A DNA stretch of 64,000 bases, taken from contig BPQB01000005.1 in NCBI GenBank assembly GCA_019973155.2, positions 558,001-622,000 of the forward strand, read 5' to 3'. The notes beneath the pieces were generated by a model, which was given only the letters and a program-made list of their open reading frames with translations, did no database searches and was not told the origin of the DNA. The position numbers and the translations under genes are program-made. Within the stretch, counting starts at the first letter, position 1, and every line of letters starts with the position of its first letter. This document shows positions 10,820-21,160 of the stretch, in pieces. This stretch comes from Phanerochaete sordida. Its lineage: Eukaryota > Basidiomycota > Agaricomycetes > Polyporales > Phanerochaetaceae.

Positions 10820-12492
10820 ATGATCCCGCGACGAGTCCCATCGATGCGCGACGGTTCGCACCCCCAAAGCCTTGACATTCATTACCGCCCAGGCCAAGCG
10901 GCTCGCTCAAACCCGCCGTCGCCAATAGCACAGGACGGGATCTCGCTGACACCATTGGCAACCCCGCGGTCCAGCCCGCGGCTGGCACCTCTGCTTCCTT
11001 CCTCATCCCAGGACGCTTCACCTCTTCCAAGCCCTGTGGCAGCGCCAATGGAAAGCGACACTTCTCCAAGAGTATTTGGGATGCCCCTAAAATACGTGTC
11101 GTGAGTCTTTTCCCCTACTCTCCTGCTAGCACATGCTCTGACGGCCTCATCAGTTTGGTCACATTGGCCGTGCAGAACGCGGCGCTCTCGATTGTCATGC
11201 ACTATTCAAGAGTTTCCATACCCGCATCACAAGCATATTCTCCCGCAACAGCCGTTCTCCTGAATGAGCTGATCAAAGGCTCAATATCCTTCGTCGTTGC
11301 ACTAGTCAGGGTCTTGAACTCATCGGACGCAGCGGGACGCAGCCTAGTTGGCGTTTGGGTGGCTTTCCGGAGGGTTTGCAGGGAGGTGTTCAGCGGGGAC
11401 TGCTGGAAGCTCTCAATCCCGGCACTCCTCTACGTCGTCCAAAACTCGCTCCAATTCGTCGCAATCAGCAACTTGCCTGTCGCGACCTTTCAGGTCACGT
11501 ACCAGATGAAGATCCTCACAACGGCCGCGTTCTCCGTCGCGATGCTTCGCAAGCGGCTCAGTTCGACCAAGTGGTTAGCCCTGACCTTCCTCGCCCTTGG
11601 TGTCGGTATCGTCCAGATCCAGTCGACTTCGTCCAGCCATCCTACTCCGCGGGAAGGCATCCCCGTGGGCAGTGCACAGGACTACATCCACATCATGAGC
11701 CCGCTCAAGGGCTTCGGAGCCGTCACGGCGGCGTGCTTCACGTCCGGTCTGGCGGGTGTATACTTCGAAATGGTGCTGAAGGGCTCGAAGGCCGATCTGT
11801 GGGTCAGGAACGTCCAGCTCTCGCTCTTCTCCCTCATTCCCGCCATTCTCCCACTTTTCTGGGAGTCGCCGTACCCCCAGTCTCCCGCAGGATTCCTCTC
11901 CGGACTCCTGCGAAACTTTGGTGGATGGGCATGGGCGACGGTCGCTATCCAGGTGCTTGGTGGTCTCATAACCGCGCTCGTCATCAAGTATTCGGACAAC
12001 ATCTTGAAGGGTTTCGCGACCAGCCTCTCCATCGTCCTGTCGTTCCTCGCGTCTGTCGCTCTTTTCGGCTTCCGGATAACCCCGTCTTTCCTCATCGGCT
12101 CTACGACTGTGCTCGTCGCTACCTGGATGTACAACCAGCCCCCAGGCAAGGAGCTGGTCGCGATCACCAGTGTCATGCCCAGTGGTAAGGCACCCACGCC
12201 GTCGTTCCCAGGTACACCCGTCAGCCCGACTGCACCCATCCTTGGGGATTTTTCTTCCTCAAAGAAGTCGTCGCCCTTCGGTAGCCCACGCGTCATTGCA
12301 ACCGCCCTTGGTCTCTCGCAAGAGGAGAAGCCAGACACGGGATACTTCGGCCAGACCCTCGATACATCGCGTTACCTCAGCGCCCCATACGGCTCGCCGT
12401 TCCCCTCACGGACACCGTCACCTGTCCCCACACCGCCGTACCCGCCGCCTCCGCCTAACTCGCAGAATCCATACGGCTCGCGGTGGCAGTAA
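10820..12492 (+). CDS. UDP-galactose/nucleotide-sugar transporter (SLC35A family)
   Basis: Golgi membrane antiporter importing UDP-galactose (or a related UDP-sugar) in exchange for UMP for glycosylation. Two exons, 10820-11100 and 11154-12492, with a 53-bp intron; 539 residues. After a Ser/Pro-rich cytosolic leader come about ten hydrophobic helices with the family hallmarks: LTLAVQNAALSIVMHYSR, TAVLLNELIKGSISF, PALLYVVQNSLQFVAISNL, then ATFQVTYQMKILTTAAFSV, GVYFEMVLKGS, and GGLITALVIKYSDNILKGFA. The tail after the last helix (about 12150 onward) is about 110 residues of Pro/Ser-rich sequence ending in a PPPPP stretch. Substrate specificity within SLC35A is not decided by sequence. The start could also be the in-frame ATG at 10844. 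Confidence 0.9.
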
Positions 12493-13006
12493 ATTATTGC
12501 GGCGGTCCCGCCTAATTCTTGATTCCTCATTTTTATGTATACGACCTCAGCCTATCTACATGTTCGTCGACAACGATACCCTCCTGGTTGGACACCGCTT
12601 GACAGACACTGCAGATAGACAATGCCCTGCCACGAATCTAGCACAAGTTATTAGCTACCGAGCGCATCTTGACATTTGCATGTTCATGATCTCCCGCCCC
12701 TTTCTTCAACATACGATCCTTCTTCGTACGCGTATAGCGAGCTAGTAGACTAGTTACGTTAGACCTTTATTACGACCTCTTGTAATTCCTTCGTCGTCTT
12801 GGAACGAGACTGGCTATACCCGCCGCTGCCCTCTGTAATACATCGTCAGCGCAGTATGCTTGAAAACACGGGGTGATGCGCGTGCCGCGCCGAATTCAGA
12901 CTCTGCCCATGCCGCGGTGCACTCCTGTCCCGCCTTGGCACCTCCCGAGCCGCATCTCGCAGCAACACCCGTTGCTCGCCGCACACACCACTAGACAGTG
13001 AACCGG
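12493..13006. other. Intergenic, 3' end and promoter
   Basis: Tandem spacing between two rightward genes. It contains the AT-richer 3' UTR of the transporter and the GC-rich leader of the CoA kinase gene. No frame with recognisable similarity was seen. Confidence 0.5.
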
Positions 13007-13830
13007 ATGCTTGGTGCGCCACGCATGCTGCACCGTCATCCCATCGGGCTGACCACAGCACATGCCGCAGTTGTCGGACTAACCGGCGGGATTGCGACGG
13101 GCAAGTCGACCGTGTCGACGCAGCTGCAGAGCTTCGGCTTGCCCGTCGTCGACGCGGACCTCATCGCGCGCCAGGTCGTCGAGCCCGGCACGCCCGCGCT
13201 CGCGAAGATCGCGAAGCACTTTGGCGAGGACATCCTGCAGCACGACGGGACCCTTGACCGCCAGAAGCTCGGCGCCATCGTGTTCAACGACGAAGCGCAG
13301 CGCAAAGAGCTGAACAAGATAGTGCACCCCGCCGTGTGGAGAGCGATTGCCTGGGAGGTCGCGTCGCATTGGCTCAAGGGCAAGAAGATATGCATTTTGG
13401 ACGTGCCGCTGCTGATTGAAGGTGGGATGTGGAAGTGGGTGGCGAAGGTCGTCGTGGTTTATTGGTACGCTCTGCTGCTCCTCGCTGGCAACACAGCGTC
13501 ATGACGTCCGATGCCCATAGCTCTCCCGAACTGCAATTACAACGACTCATGAAACGCGACGGCTCTTCCACAGAGGCCGCGTCCGCTCGCCTAAACGCAC
13601 AGCTGTCTATCACCGAGAAAGTACAATATGCAGACCACATCGTCGACAATTCTGGATCAATACAAGACCTCGAAGAGCAGGTTGACATCCTTGTGCGGAA
13701 GCTGCACTCGGAGACCGGCTGGTTCTGGAAGCTCAGCTGGTTCCCTCCCATTGGCATTATCTCCGCTTTCTGGACATTGTTCTGGAGGCATGTGCGGTTA
13801 GCCCGACGCGCCGCAAGGAAGAAGCGGTAA
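13007..13830 (+). CDS. CAB5: Dephospho-CoA kinase (CoaE/CAB5 type)
   Basis: Last step of coenzyme A synthesis: ATP-dependent phosphorylation of the 3'-OH of dephospho-CoA. Exons 13007-13013, 13071-13464 and 13521-13830 give 236 residues. The P-loop GLTGGIATGKST is at residues 5-16, followed by VVDADLIARQVVEPG, NDEAQRKELNKIVHPAV, DVPLLIEGG and CSPELQLQRLM(K)RDG in the lid region. The first exon is only ATGCTTG; joined across a 57-bp intron with a CTGAC branch site it yields the canonical MLVVGLTGG start. Starting at 12998 with no intron would add a non-conserved leader before the P-loop. The C-terminus carries a hydrophobic helix (WFPPIGIISAFWTLFW) and a basic tail, suggesting membrane association as in other fungal CAB5 proteins. 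Confidence 0.93.
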
Positions 13831-14059
13831 CTAGCGACATGGAGGTGCTATTATGCACATGCACGGTTCTGAGCTTGGCACGGCACGGACCCTTACTGTA
13901 TATTACCTGTAACGATGATGACCCGGAACGCACTTGAGCATGAGAAGAACATAGACATTCTCAAAACAGAGGATTTGTCTCGGTGCAAACAGGGTGCGAG
14001 AGGGGGAGACATCGTGAACCTATGGAGAGCATCGAAGGAAAGCTGTCAAGAACGAAACT

Positions 14060-15578
14060 TCACTGGCGGTTGTTGGAGCCGCCTCCGCCACCACTGCCAC
14101 GCCGTCCGCCCCTGCCACCGCGTCGACCATAGCCTCCCCATCCACCAACGTACGCACCAGGACCCATGAGACCAATACCTCCTGGCTCACCGAAAGTCGC
14201 GACGTTCTTCTCCCGCTCCTCTTCTCGCCTGTTGCGCCCACCGCCTCCACGACGACCCCCGCGACCCCCGCGCCCACCCTCTGGCGTTGGCGCATTGCTG
14301 CCAGAGGACAGGGAGTCGAAGAAGGAGCTCTTCGGGTTGTACGCAGTGGGGGTAGCCGCCTTCTTGTCATCCTCGTCATCGTCCTCGGCCTCTGCCTCCG
14401 GGTTCGGCGACGCTTCAGCTGGCTTCGTGGGTGCAAGCGCAGACTTGTCAAAGCGAGCGTTCGCGCTCTGGAAGTCGAAGTCCGTCGTGGGTACGCGCAG
14501 ATCGCCTGCTTTTACCTCGTGTTGCTTGCCGCGACGCCCACCTCTGCCGTGGTGTGCGGGCGTGCCTTGGTTGTCGGAGACCCTCAGATCATCCAGGGCA
14601 CGTTCGACGGATTCCAAGGACGCGTTCGCCGCCCGGACAGCGTTACTCTGCGGCGCGTTCGGCGCGCCGTTCTGCGCGGCAGCTGGGACATGCTGCTGCG
14701 TAGCCGGTTGCGGTCCCGGTGATGTATAGGGTTGTTGTCGCTGCTGATGGGGAGAGACAGCTGCCGGACCTTGAGCAGGTTGGAAGCCGGGTTGCTGGTA
14801 TCCCGCGGGCCCGCCGTACGGCGGTTGGGTCATCGGTGCCGAAACCTACGCACGGCGTTAGCAAGCTGACATCGGGGGAAGACGTCGACTGTGGTCAGAA
14901 GGAAGGCAACGGGTTATCCACACGGTGTATGCGCTCTCGGATACGTGAGTCGTGGACTCATTCACATCCGTCAATGGTCTCATCATGTTCACATGCATGT
15001 ACGCAGAGGGCGTTACTCACACCTATCACGGCAGGATCATCGTGAACGGTCCTTCGGTTTTGTTGTGGTTCATCGACAGCAAGATCCTTGACTTCCGAGG
15101 CGCGAAAGATGATGTACGCGTATGGTTCCTGCACCGGCGGAATGAACTGCTCTGGTGGTCTGAAACGCGGTAGTTAGCATCTATCGTGGCCGCAGGATGT
15201 AAACAAATGTTCAGAAGGAAGGCAACGGAACGATCCACATGGTGTTATGCGCTCTCGGACAGCGAGCAAAGCTCATTTACATCCGTATTGGCTTCATCAG
15301 ACGTAGGTGCATGTAAATGGCACTTACCGCCTAGTTTCGGTTCCCATAGAGTACACTGTCCAGAATGCCACGTCAAATTGGTGTCGACAAGCACCTGTAA
15401 GCAACGCACCATTGGACAGCTGGATCGTCGAGGCAGCAGGGTCTATGCCTGCCAGTATACCTCTGTACCGCACATCTGAATGGGAAATGAGCGAAATGGG
15501 CTTTCTGTTGGGCGCTGCGTGAGACCTTGAAGGACGTACGCCGAGGGGGAAGACGTACCCGATGAAGCTGAGGGCCAT
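14060..15578 (-). CDS. LSM14/Scd6/Sum2 family mRNP protein
   Basis: Translational repressor and P-body scaffold binding eIF4G and the Dhh1/DDX6 helicase. Five exons (15578-15559, 15504-15410, 15355-15328, 15159-15021, 14845-14060) give 355 residues. The Lsm domain is encoded by exons 1-4: SFIGKPISLISHSDVRYRGI, GIDPAASTIQLSN, VYSMGTETRR, then VQEPYAYIIFRASEVKDLAV. Next come Pro/Gln-rich sequence and an FDF box (VPTTDFDFQSANARFDK, about 14510-14465). Two Gly/Arg-rich RGG patches surround EEREKNVATFGE and the TFG-like GGIGLMGPGAYVGGWGGYG. Introns 1 and 2 are 54 bp, but introns 3 (15160-15327) and 4 (14846-15020) are 168 and 175 bp and share sequence. The gene is divergent from PGS1. Confidence 0.92.
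14895..15000. repeat. Duplicated intronic element, copy A (LSM14 intron 4)
   Basis: About 105 bp that aligns with 15211-15315 in the same orientation. The shared blocks include an identical 18-base word (TCAGAAGGAAGGCAACGG, from 14895), ATCCACA with GGTGT, the 13-base ATGCGCTCTCGGA, ACATCCGT and a final TGCATGTA. Between these the copies differ by substitutions and small indels. It lies wholly inside an intron. Confidence 0.85.
15211..15315. repeat. Duplicated intronic element, copy B (LSM14 intron 3)
   Basis: Partner of 14895-15000, in the neighbouring intron on the other side of the 139-bp exon 4. It begins with the same 18-base word at 15211 and ends at the shared TGCATGTA. No obvious terminal inverted repeat or target-site duplication was seen by eye. 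Confidence 0.85.
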
Positions 15579-15751
15579 CCTGCTCGTCTTGCGTGCTCGT
15601 CGATGTTCGAGTTCGGCGAGGGCGGGCACTGCGTTTCCAGGCGCGCATTTCCCACGAGAGTGGTGTCCGGAGTCGCGGACACACGAGCGGGACCTCGGGC
15701 ACTGGCCCCTTCCGACGCCGTCGCGGCCTCCGCTCGCTGGGCCAACCAGCG
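15579..15751. promoter_or_regulatory. Shared promoter, LSM14 and PGS1
   Basis: A 173-bp space between divergent start codons, so regulatory sequence for both genes must be within or very near it. No specific element was recognised; the assignment is by position. Confidence 0.4.
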
Positions 15752-17581
15752 ATGCTGCACCTCGGAAAATCCGCCGGTCGGAGCGCAAGGCAGGCTTTGC
15801 GGATACGTACCACCTACATCCGACATGTCACTATCCCCAAGTTGGACCCAGCAATCTCTGGTTTCGTGACGGAGCTCGCAGCAAAGCAGCCATGCTATAG
15901 CGCTGCAGCTTCAAGCGTACGGATTATGCAACAACCCACCGAATTCTACCAGTGCTTGTTGGTCTGTATATATCTCATACTGGAACTTACGTCTGACTTT
16001 TGCTGCATTGCAGGACATGATCCGGCGAGCTGAACGCCGAATATTCCTCTCGTCACTATACATAGGCTCGGAAGAGACGGAGTTGGTGTGTCTGCCGTTT
16101 CTGCGTCATGTCAACCACTCACGTTCACCGATTATATAGATCGACGCGTTACAAACAAGTCTCAGAGCCAAGCCATGGTTACAAGCGCGACTTGTCCTTG
16201 ACTTGAACCGTTCTACGCGTCCCGGCTCTAGTTCCACGGCACGCTTGCTCCTGCCTCTCCTCAAGGAGTTCCCAGAGAGGCTACATGTCTCTCTCTTTCG
16301 AAGCCCCAAACTAAAAGGATTGATGGCGAAAGTTGTGCCGCCACGCTTCAACGAGGGATGGGGCACCTGGCACCCCAAGATATACGGCGCCGACGACGAC
16401 GTTTTGTTGAGCGGGTGAGTAAGTGTTAGCTTCAAATTTCGTCATGGCTGAGGGCTCACGGCATCCTGCAGAGCAAACCTGAACACCTCTTATTTCACTG
16501 ACCGACAAGACCGATACCTACACTTCAGCGGCCACGCGCCTCTGGCTCAATATTGCTTGGGCTTCCTCCAGACATCGTCGCGGTTCTCTTACAGGCTGCT
16601 GCCAGCTGGTCCGAGTGCAGATGACTATTCTCTCTATTGGCACGACAGCCGGATACATCCTCACAATATTGAGAAAAAAGCGGACTTGGAGCTGTCGACC
16701 TACCAAGCAATGTGTCGGCTAGGATCAACGGCAGGTCTGGGCAACTTCAACAAGATGGGCGACTTTACGGGACGAAGAGACGTGCTCATCTTTCCCATAA
16801 TTCAGGCAGGACAATTCGGTGTTCGCGAAGAGGAACGTGCTTTGTCTATGCTGTTCCACCACATGTCCGAACACCACAACAGTGACAGCAGCGGGAATAA
16901 TCAGTACGACGGTCCACTGATGGACCTTACGAGTGGTTACTTCGGGCTCTACAAAGACTACCGCGACCTCGTCCTGCGCAGCGATCTGCGCACCCGTATT
17001 ATCGCCGCCAGCCCAAAAGTGCGTCAGAAGACATGCATGCCGACCTCGAGTGACTGACCCTGGCTGCGCAGGCGAATGGCTTTTACGGCTCCAAGGGCGT
17101 GTCTGGACGCATTCCAGAAGGGTACACCCTGCTCGAGCAAAGGTTCATGGGGGCCGTGCGACGTGCCGGGCGAGAATGGAAGCATAACGACACCGACTGG
17201 GCCGCTCTGCGAGGACCGGGGGTGCAGTTGAGCGAGTGGGAGCGGGAAGGCTGGACGTACCACGCAAAAGGTAGGTGCCCCTCGGCGCCGCTACGCGCGT
17301 GTCGGCACTGACGCAATCTGTTTTCAGGCATCTGGCTGCGACCAAGCCCGGCCGCGGATCCGTACATGACCCTCTTTGGGTCGACAAACCTCAACTCGCG
17401 CTCGGCCAATCTTGACACCGAACTCTCGTTCATGATGGTCACCTCGTCGCCCGAGCTGCGTCGGCAGCTCCGCGGAGAGGTGGACGCGCTCAGGGCACAT
17501 GCGCATCCGTGGAGAGGGCAGGACAGGCGTGTGACGCTCGGTACTAAAGCCTTGGTGGCTATGGTCGGCGGAATGCTGTAG
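15752..17581 (+). CDS. PGS1: Phosphatidylglycerophosphate synthase PGS1 (PLD superfamily)
   Basis: Mitochondrial enzyme making phosphatidylglycerophosphate from CDP-diacylglycerol and glycerol-3-phosphate, the committed step to cardiolipin. Six exons (15752-15961, 16014-16085, 16140-16414, 16472-17018, 17072-17270, 17328-17581) give 518 residues. The Arg/Ser-rich start MLHLGKSAGRSARQALR is a likely import signal. Two phospholipase-D HKD motifs are visible: WHPKIYGADDDVLLSGANLN and YHAKGIW...LFGSTNLNSRSANLD. Other family landmarks are RRIFLSSLYIGSEETEL, YLHFSGHAPLAQYC, and FPIIQAGQFGVREEE in the eukaryotic insertion. Introns are 52-57 bp. Convergent with the tRNA deacylase gene on its right. 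Confidence 0.95.
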
Positions 17582-17937
17582 GGTCGGTTCCCACATGTAC
17601 ATTTCTGCGCTCTTCGCGATGTCTAGACCGTTGTCCACCCCTCGCATGATACCTTGTGTGGTGTGCGCTGAGAACAGGGCGTTTGCGCTTATAGCAAATG
17701 GTAACCTTCACGGTACCGAGGCGCGCTGTTTCGCCGAGTGCGCAGCTGGAGCGAAGGCGTTCCTCGCCGTTTGGGACGCGAAAGGACGCGCGCTGTGCCC
17801 GGAGTCTGCTGTTGTTCGATAACGAGAGAACGAAAGCGCGTTGCCTGGATGGAAATCTAGACACGAAGAAGACATGATGCTTACTCGAGACGTCAGTGTC
17901 GGCGGCGGCCCTGCCGAATGTCTCCGCTACGGTTCCA
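17582..17937. other. Convergent intergenic space
   Basis: 3' UTR territory between the PGS1 and D-aminoacyl-tRNA deacylase stop codons. Chance open frames on both strands, nothing recognisable. Confidence 0.5.
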
Positions 17938-18934
17938 CTACTCTCGCTCCCCGCGCAGAACCTCCTCGGGCTCACCTGACCGCCCTTCTCGCGCGTCGTT
18001 CGCCGCGTCGCTTTTCTTTCCCTTCTTCGCTGGCGTCGCCGTGCCAGAACTGGGCTGATCAACGTATTCAAATTTGCGCGAATCAAGCGTGAACGTCACA
18101 GGACCCTATATAGGCACCGTATGGTATCAGTACTGATTGACATTCCGCAAGCTCGGGTGCGCAAGGAAGGGGGAACGACTCGGAAGGCTAATTGGCTCAC
18201 ACACCTCGTTGGTCAGGCTGACGTTCATCATTGCGCCGAAGCGTCCGTCTACCGCAGGGAGGAAGTCAAAATCACGAAGGGTGGAGGGCGGAGGTGCGGG
18301 GAGGCTATAGGGTACGAGGCGGGTCACGTACGTACCTTGAATCTTTTCGGGTTTGTATAGAGAACGCATACGGTCCAGGAAGGAAGCGTACATCTCCTTG
18401 GAGGATTCACTGGACTGGGCGGGCGCATCAGGGTGGGGTATCAGGGCATTCTATACATGTGCGCGTACCATTGCACGGTGGAAGTCGGGCTTATTGCCTT
18501 TGGACGTGTTGGCGAAGAGCGTAAACTGGGAGACGCACAGGACTTCGCCATCGATGTCCTTGACACTGGACTTCCACATACGCCCGTCTGCGTCTTCGAA
18601 GACCTTGAGGGAGAGGCTGCACGTTCGAGTGTCAATACGAAGACCTGAAGAAAGCTGCGAATGTGCGCACATTTTGTTTGTCAGGGTGGTCATGTCGGCG
18701 GCGGTGTCGTCTATCCTGTCCTCTGGGTCAGAGGGGAATGGTTCGGTGAGCTCGGCGAGACAGACCTGTTCCTATGCCCACGAGAACCATGAGACCGCGT
18801 CCGATGGAAGATATGACTTCATTGTCCACTGCGGGGGGCGCACGCGACGTGGGATGAGACGGGGCCTGGACGCGACTGGAGAGGTGCTCACCGACGACGG
18901 AGGCGTTGGTGACGCGCTGGACGACTGCGCGCAT
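17938..18934 (-). CDS. DTD1: D-aminoacyl-tRNA deacylase (DTD1 type)
   Basis: Proofreading enzyme that hydrolyses D-aminoacyl-tRNAs. The start [15 protein letters not shown] is the standard DTD N-terminus. Later exons encode [34 protein letters not shown], the catalytic-region [20 protein letters not shown] (about 18535-18470), [18 protein letters not shown], and [20 protein letters not shown] leading to TLDS. A Lys/Glu-rich extension ([10 protein letters not shown]...) follows to the stop at 17938-17940. It has at least five introns. One intron (about 18670-18615) joins LTNKI to [11 protein letters not shown] by using a downstream acceptor. An in-frame ATG at 19129 exists, but the DTD fold begins exactly at 18934. 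Divergent from PPIL1. Confidence 0.93.
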
Positions 18935-19168
18935 GCTGGGTGCGGTGCGGACGTCGTGGAGGGACGAGGACTGAATGCGTCGGGTGAATGTCGCTCGCAA
19001 GCAATTGGGCGAAGCTGATCTCACGGAGTTACGACTCTCGGGGTGGGAGCCTCGGCCAAGCGCCCACCGCGCGTTCGCTCTCTCGTTCGTCCATCCCTGT
19101 CCTCGCGTTCTCAGCCCGCCTACCCACACCCAGTCATTTGACAGGGCCGTAACCTCTTCGAGTCACAG
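18935..19168. promoter_or_regulatory. Shared promoter, DTD1 and PPIL1
   Basis: A 234-bp space between divergent starts, with a T/C-rich stretch before the PPIL1 ATG on the + strand. Regulatory role inferred from position. Confidence 0.4.
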
Positions 19169-19934
19169 ATGGAGTCCGTCGTTCTCGAGACCAGTCTGGG
19201 TGACATCCAGCTCGAGCTCTACTGGGACCATGCCCCACGCGTACGTTCTCCTCCTCCTTCGCTGCTTGCTGCAGGCCAACACTCAACGGGACGCGTGCTT
19301 ACCAATAGACTTGCAAAAACTTTGCAGAGCTCGCGAAACGTGGCTATTACAATGGTGTAATCTTCCACCGTATCATCCCCGTATGTCCCCTCGCTCTCAC
19401 ACCCCGGCCTTTGTTACCCAACAAGCTTTAAACATTTCTAGGACTTCATGGTGCAAGGTGGCGACCCCACAGGCACAGGCCGCGGTGGCACGAGCATATA
19501 CGGCCAGAAGTTGTGCGTATGACATGCGCATTCCACAGCATCCCCTGACATGGACGTGACCGTCGTGGCAGCCAGGACGAGATACACCCAGAGCTGCGCT
19601 TCACTGGGGCTGGAATCCTAGCCATGGCCAACTCTGGTCCGAACACTAATGGTGTGTGACCACTCTCCAGCTTCCGACCGCTGCCACTCCTTCTCTGATA
19701 TCTTTTCTATCCAGGCTCTCAGTTCTTCCTCACTCTGGCCCCCACTCCGTACCTTGACGGCAAGCACACCATCTTTGGTCGCGTCAGTTCCGGCATGAGG
19801 GTTCTGCAGCGGCTTGGTGCCGTCGCCACAGATGCACAGGATCGGTGGGTCACTCTGGAATTTCCTGGATGTCCTGCTGACGTGCCGGTAGTCCGCGAGA
19901 AGACGTCAAGATCCACAAAGCACGAGTCGCCTGA
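19169..19934 (+). CDS. Peptidyl-prolyl cis-trans isomerase, PPIL1/Cyp1 type
   Basis: Single-domain cyclophilin catalysing prolyl isomerisation; the PPIL1 branch is a spliceosome component in animals. Six exons (19169-19240, 19309-19380, 19442-19512, 19572-19651, 19715-19844, 19892-19934) give 155 residues. Visible signatures: METS-type start [39 protein letters not shown] with RIIP, the active site [36 protein letters not shown], and GKHTIFGRV. The end is [13 protein letters not shown]. The catalytic arginine (FHRIIP) and SQFFLT are intact. The short loops and length fit PPIL1 rather than cyclophilin A. Confidence 0.93.
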
Positions 19935-21160
19935 AGAGTGTACAGCCTGGCTTCCCACCACAACCCTAGCTTATCCACCTGTCAGGAGCAGCGCTCCAGT
20001 GCGAGCACATGCGCACAGAGGGTTGTACGTGATGCCTGCATTAGCGTGCGTTAGACGGGCCTATTCCCCGCGAGTTGCGGTTGGATCCCTGCCTCAACCG
20101 CACGCAGTCACGCACACGAACACACCTGCACCAATAGCCAGCCTGGGAGGGGACGTCTCCTCCCTGGGCCTGATAATCAATTTGAGTCGTCCTGCGCCCC
20201 CGAAGAACCAGCTCGCCACACAGCGCCCGTGCTCACATCGTCGGAGCTAGAGAAGCCACGGCACGTCTCTTTTTTTCTGCGCTTGTTTTCCTTCCAAGTC
20301 CGGGCTTCCAGAGCCGCGGTACCGCAGGGGCCCCGCATCTTGCCGCGAACGTCCCGCGGGAGGGGCCCCGCCCTGCCATACGCGTGAACCTTTGTGGTTC
20401 CGACGCTGCGGGCAGGGCGTGTCCTCGCCAGGAGGCCCTCTCACGCGCGGCCGACGTCGAGCTTCGCTCGCCCAATGTGCGCCGCGCGTGCATGTGGCCG
20501 CCCTGCTGAGAACGTTCCCACTTTCATAAAGCCCAGCCCAGCCCTCTTTCGGCGACGCTTCCCTGATGCACCTGCTCCCGCCTCCGATTGGGTGCGCAGC
20601 ATGCCTGCGCATGGCGTCGCACGGCTCCAGAGAGCGAGGGCCTGGCGGGCTGCGCTCCCGTTCGACGCGTACCCTCCTGTCAGCGTGGAGCACTGCCTCC
20701 TCGCCTCTCGCACGGTTGTCTCGCACTCGTGCCTGCAGATCCGGCCTCGTCGAAGCGCATAAAGTAAGCTTTCGGCACACAGGGCCTGTGGTCCTGGAGT
20801 GCTGAATGGGCGAAGGACCACGGGCCAATAGCGCCGCGTGTTCCCACCTGCAGGTGTCTAGAAGGACGGCGCATGCATTGGCGTACGGTACCTGAGTCCG
20901 CAAGATGTGGGGAGCCACAAAGCTGAAGGCTACTACTTAGACAAGGATGCAGCCTACTACGAACGATATTCATGTGCTGAACTATGATTTGGTGCGGGAT
21001 GATAACAGTGACAAACGACATGAGATCCAAAACGAGGCATGGGACAATTACACTGAGATGGTGCGTGGGTTTGATTGCGATGGAAAGCTGAGTGATTCAA
21101 TGAATGAAAGAAGCCCTGACAAAGTATCGATGGGGTCGGACGGCCCGCCGAAGAGCAGCT
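19935..21160. other. Convergent intergenic region, no gene recognised
   Basis: About 1.2 kb between PPIL1 and the Cdc4 stop. GC-rich in the middle (20240-20800), with long overlapping chance frames on both strands and no domain similarity or credible splice structure. An AT-richer segment at 20930-21130 probably belongs to the Cdc4 3' UTR. Confidence 0.5.

Noticed and set aside
13014..13070. Alternative CoA kinase start at 12998 without an intron
   Set aside because: It would put a non-conserved leader of about 27 residues before the P-loop and leave a proper GT...CTGAC...CAG intron unexplained.
20247..20918. 223-residue minus-strand frame between PPIL1 and CDC4
   Set aside because: Arg/Ala-rich, no domain, overlapped by several other frames in a GC-rich segment; no splice structure supports it.
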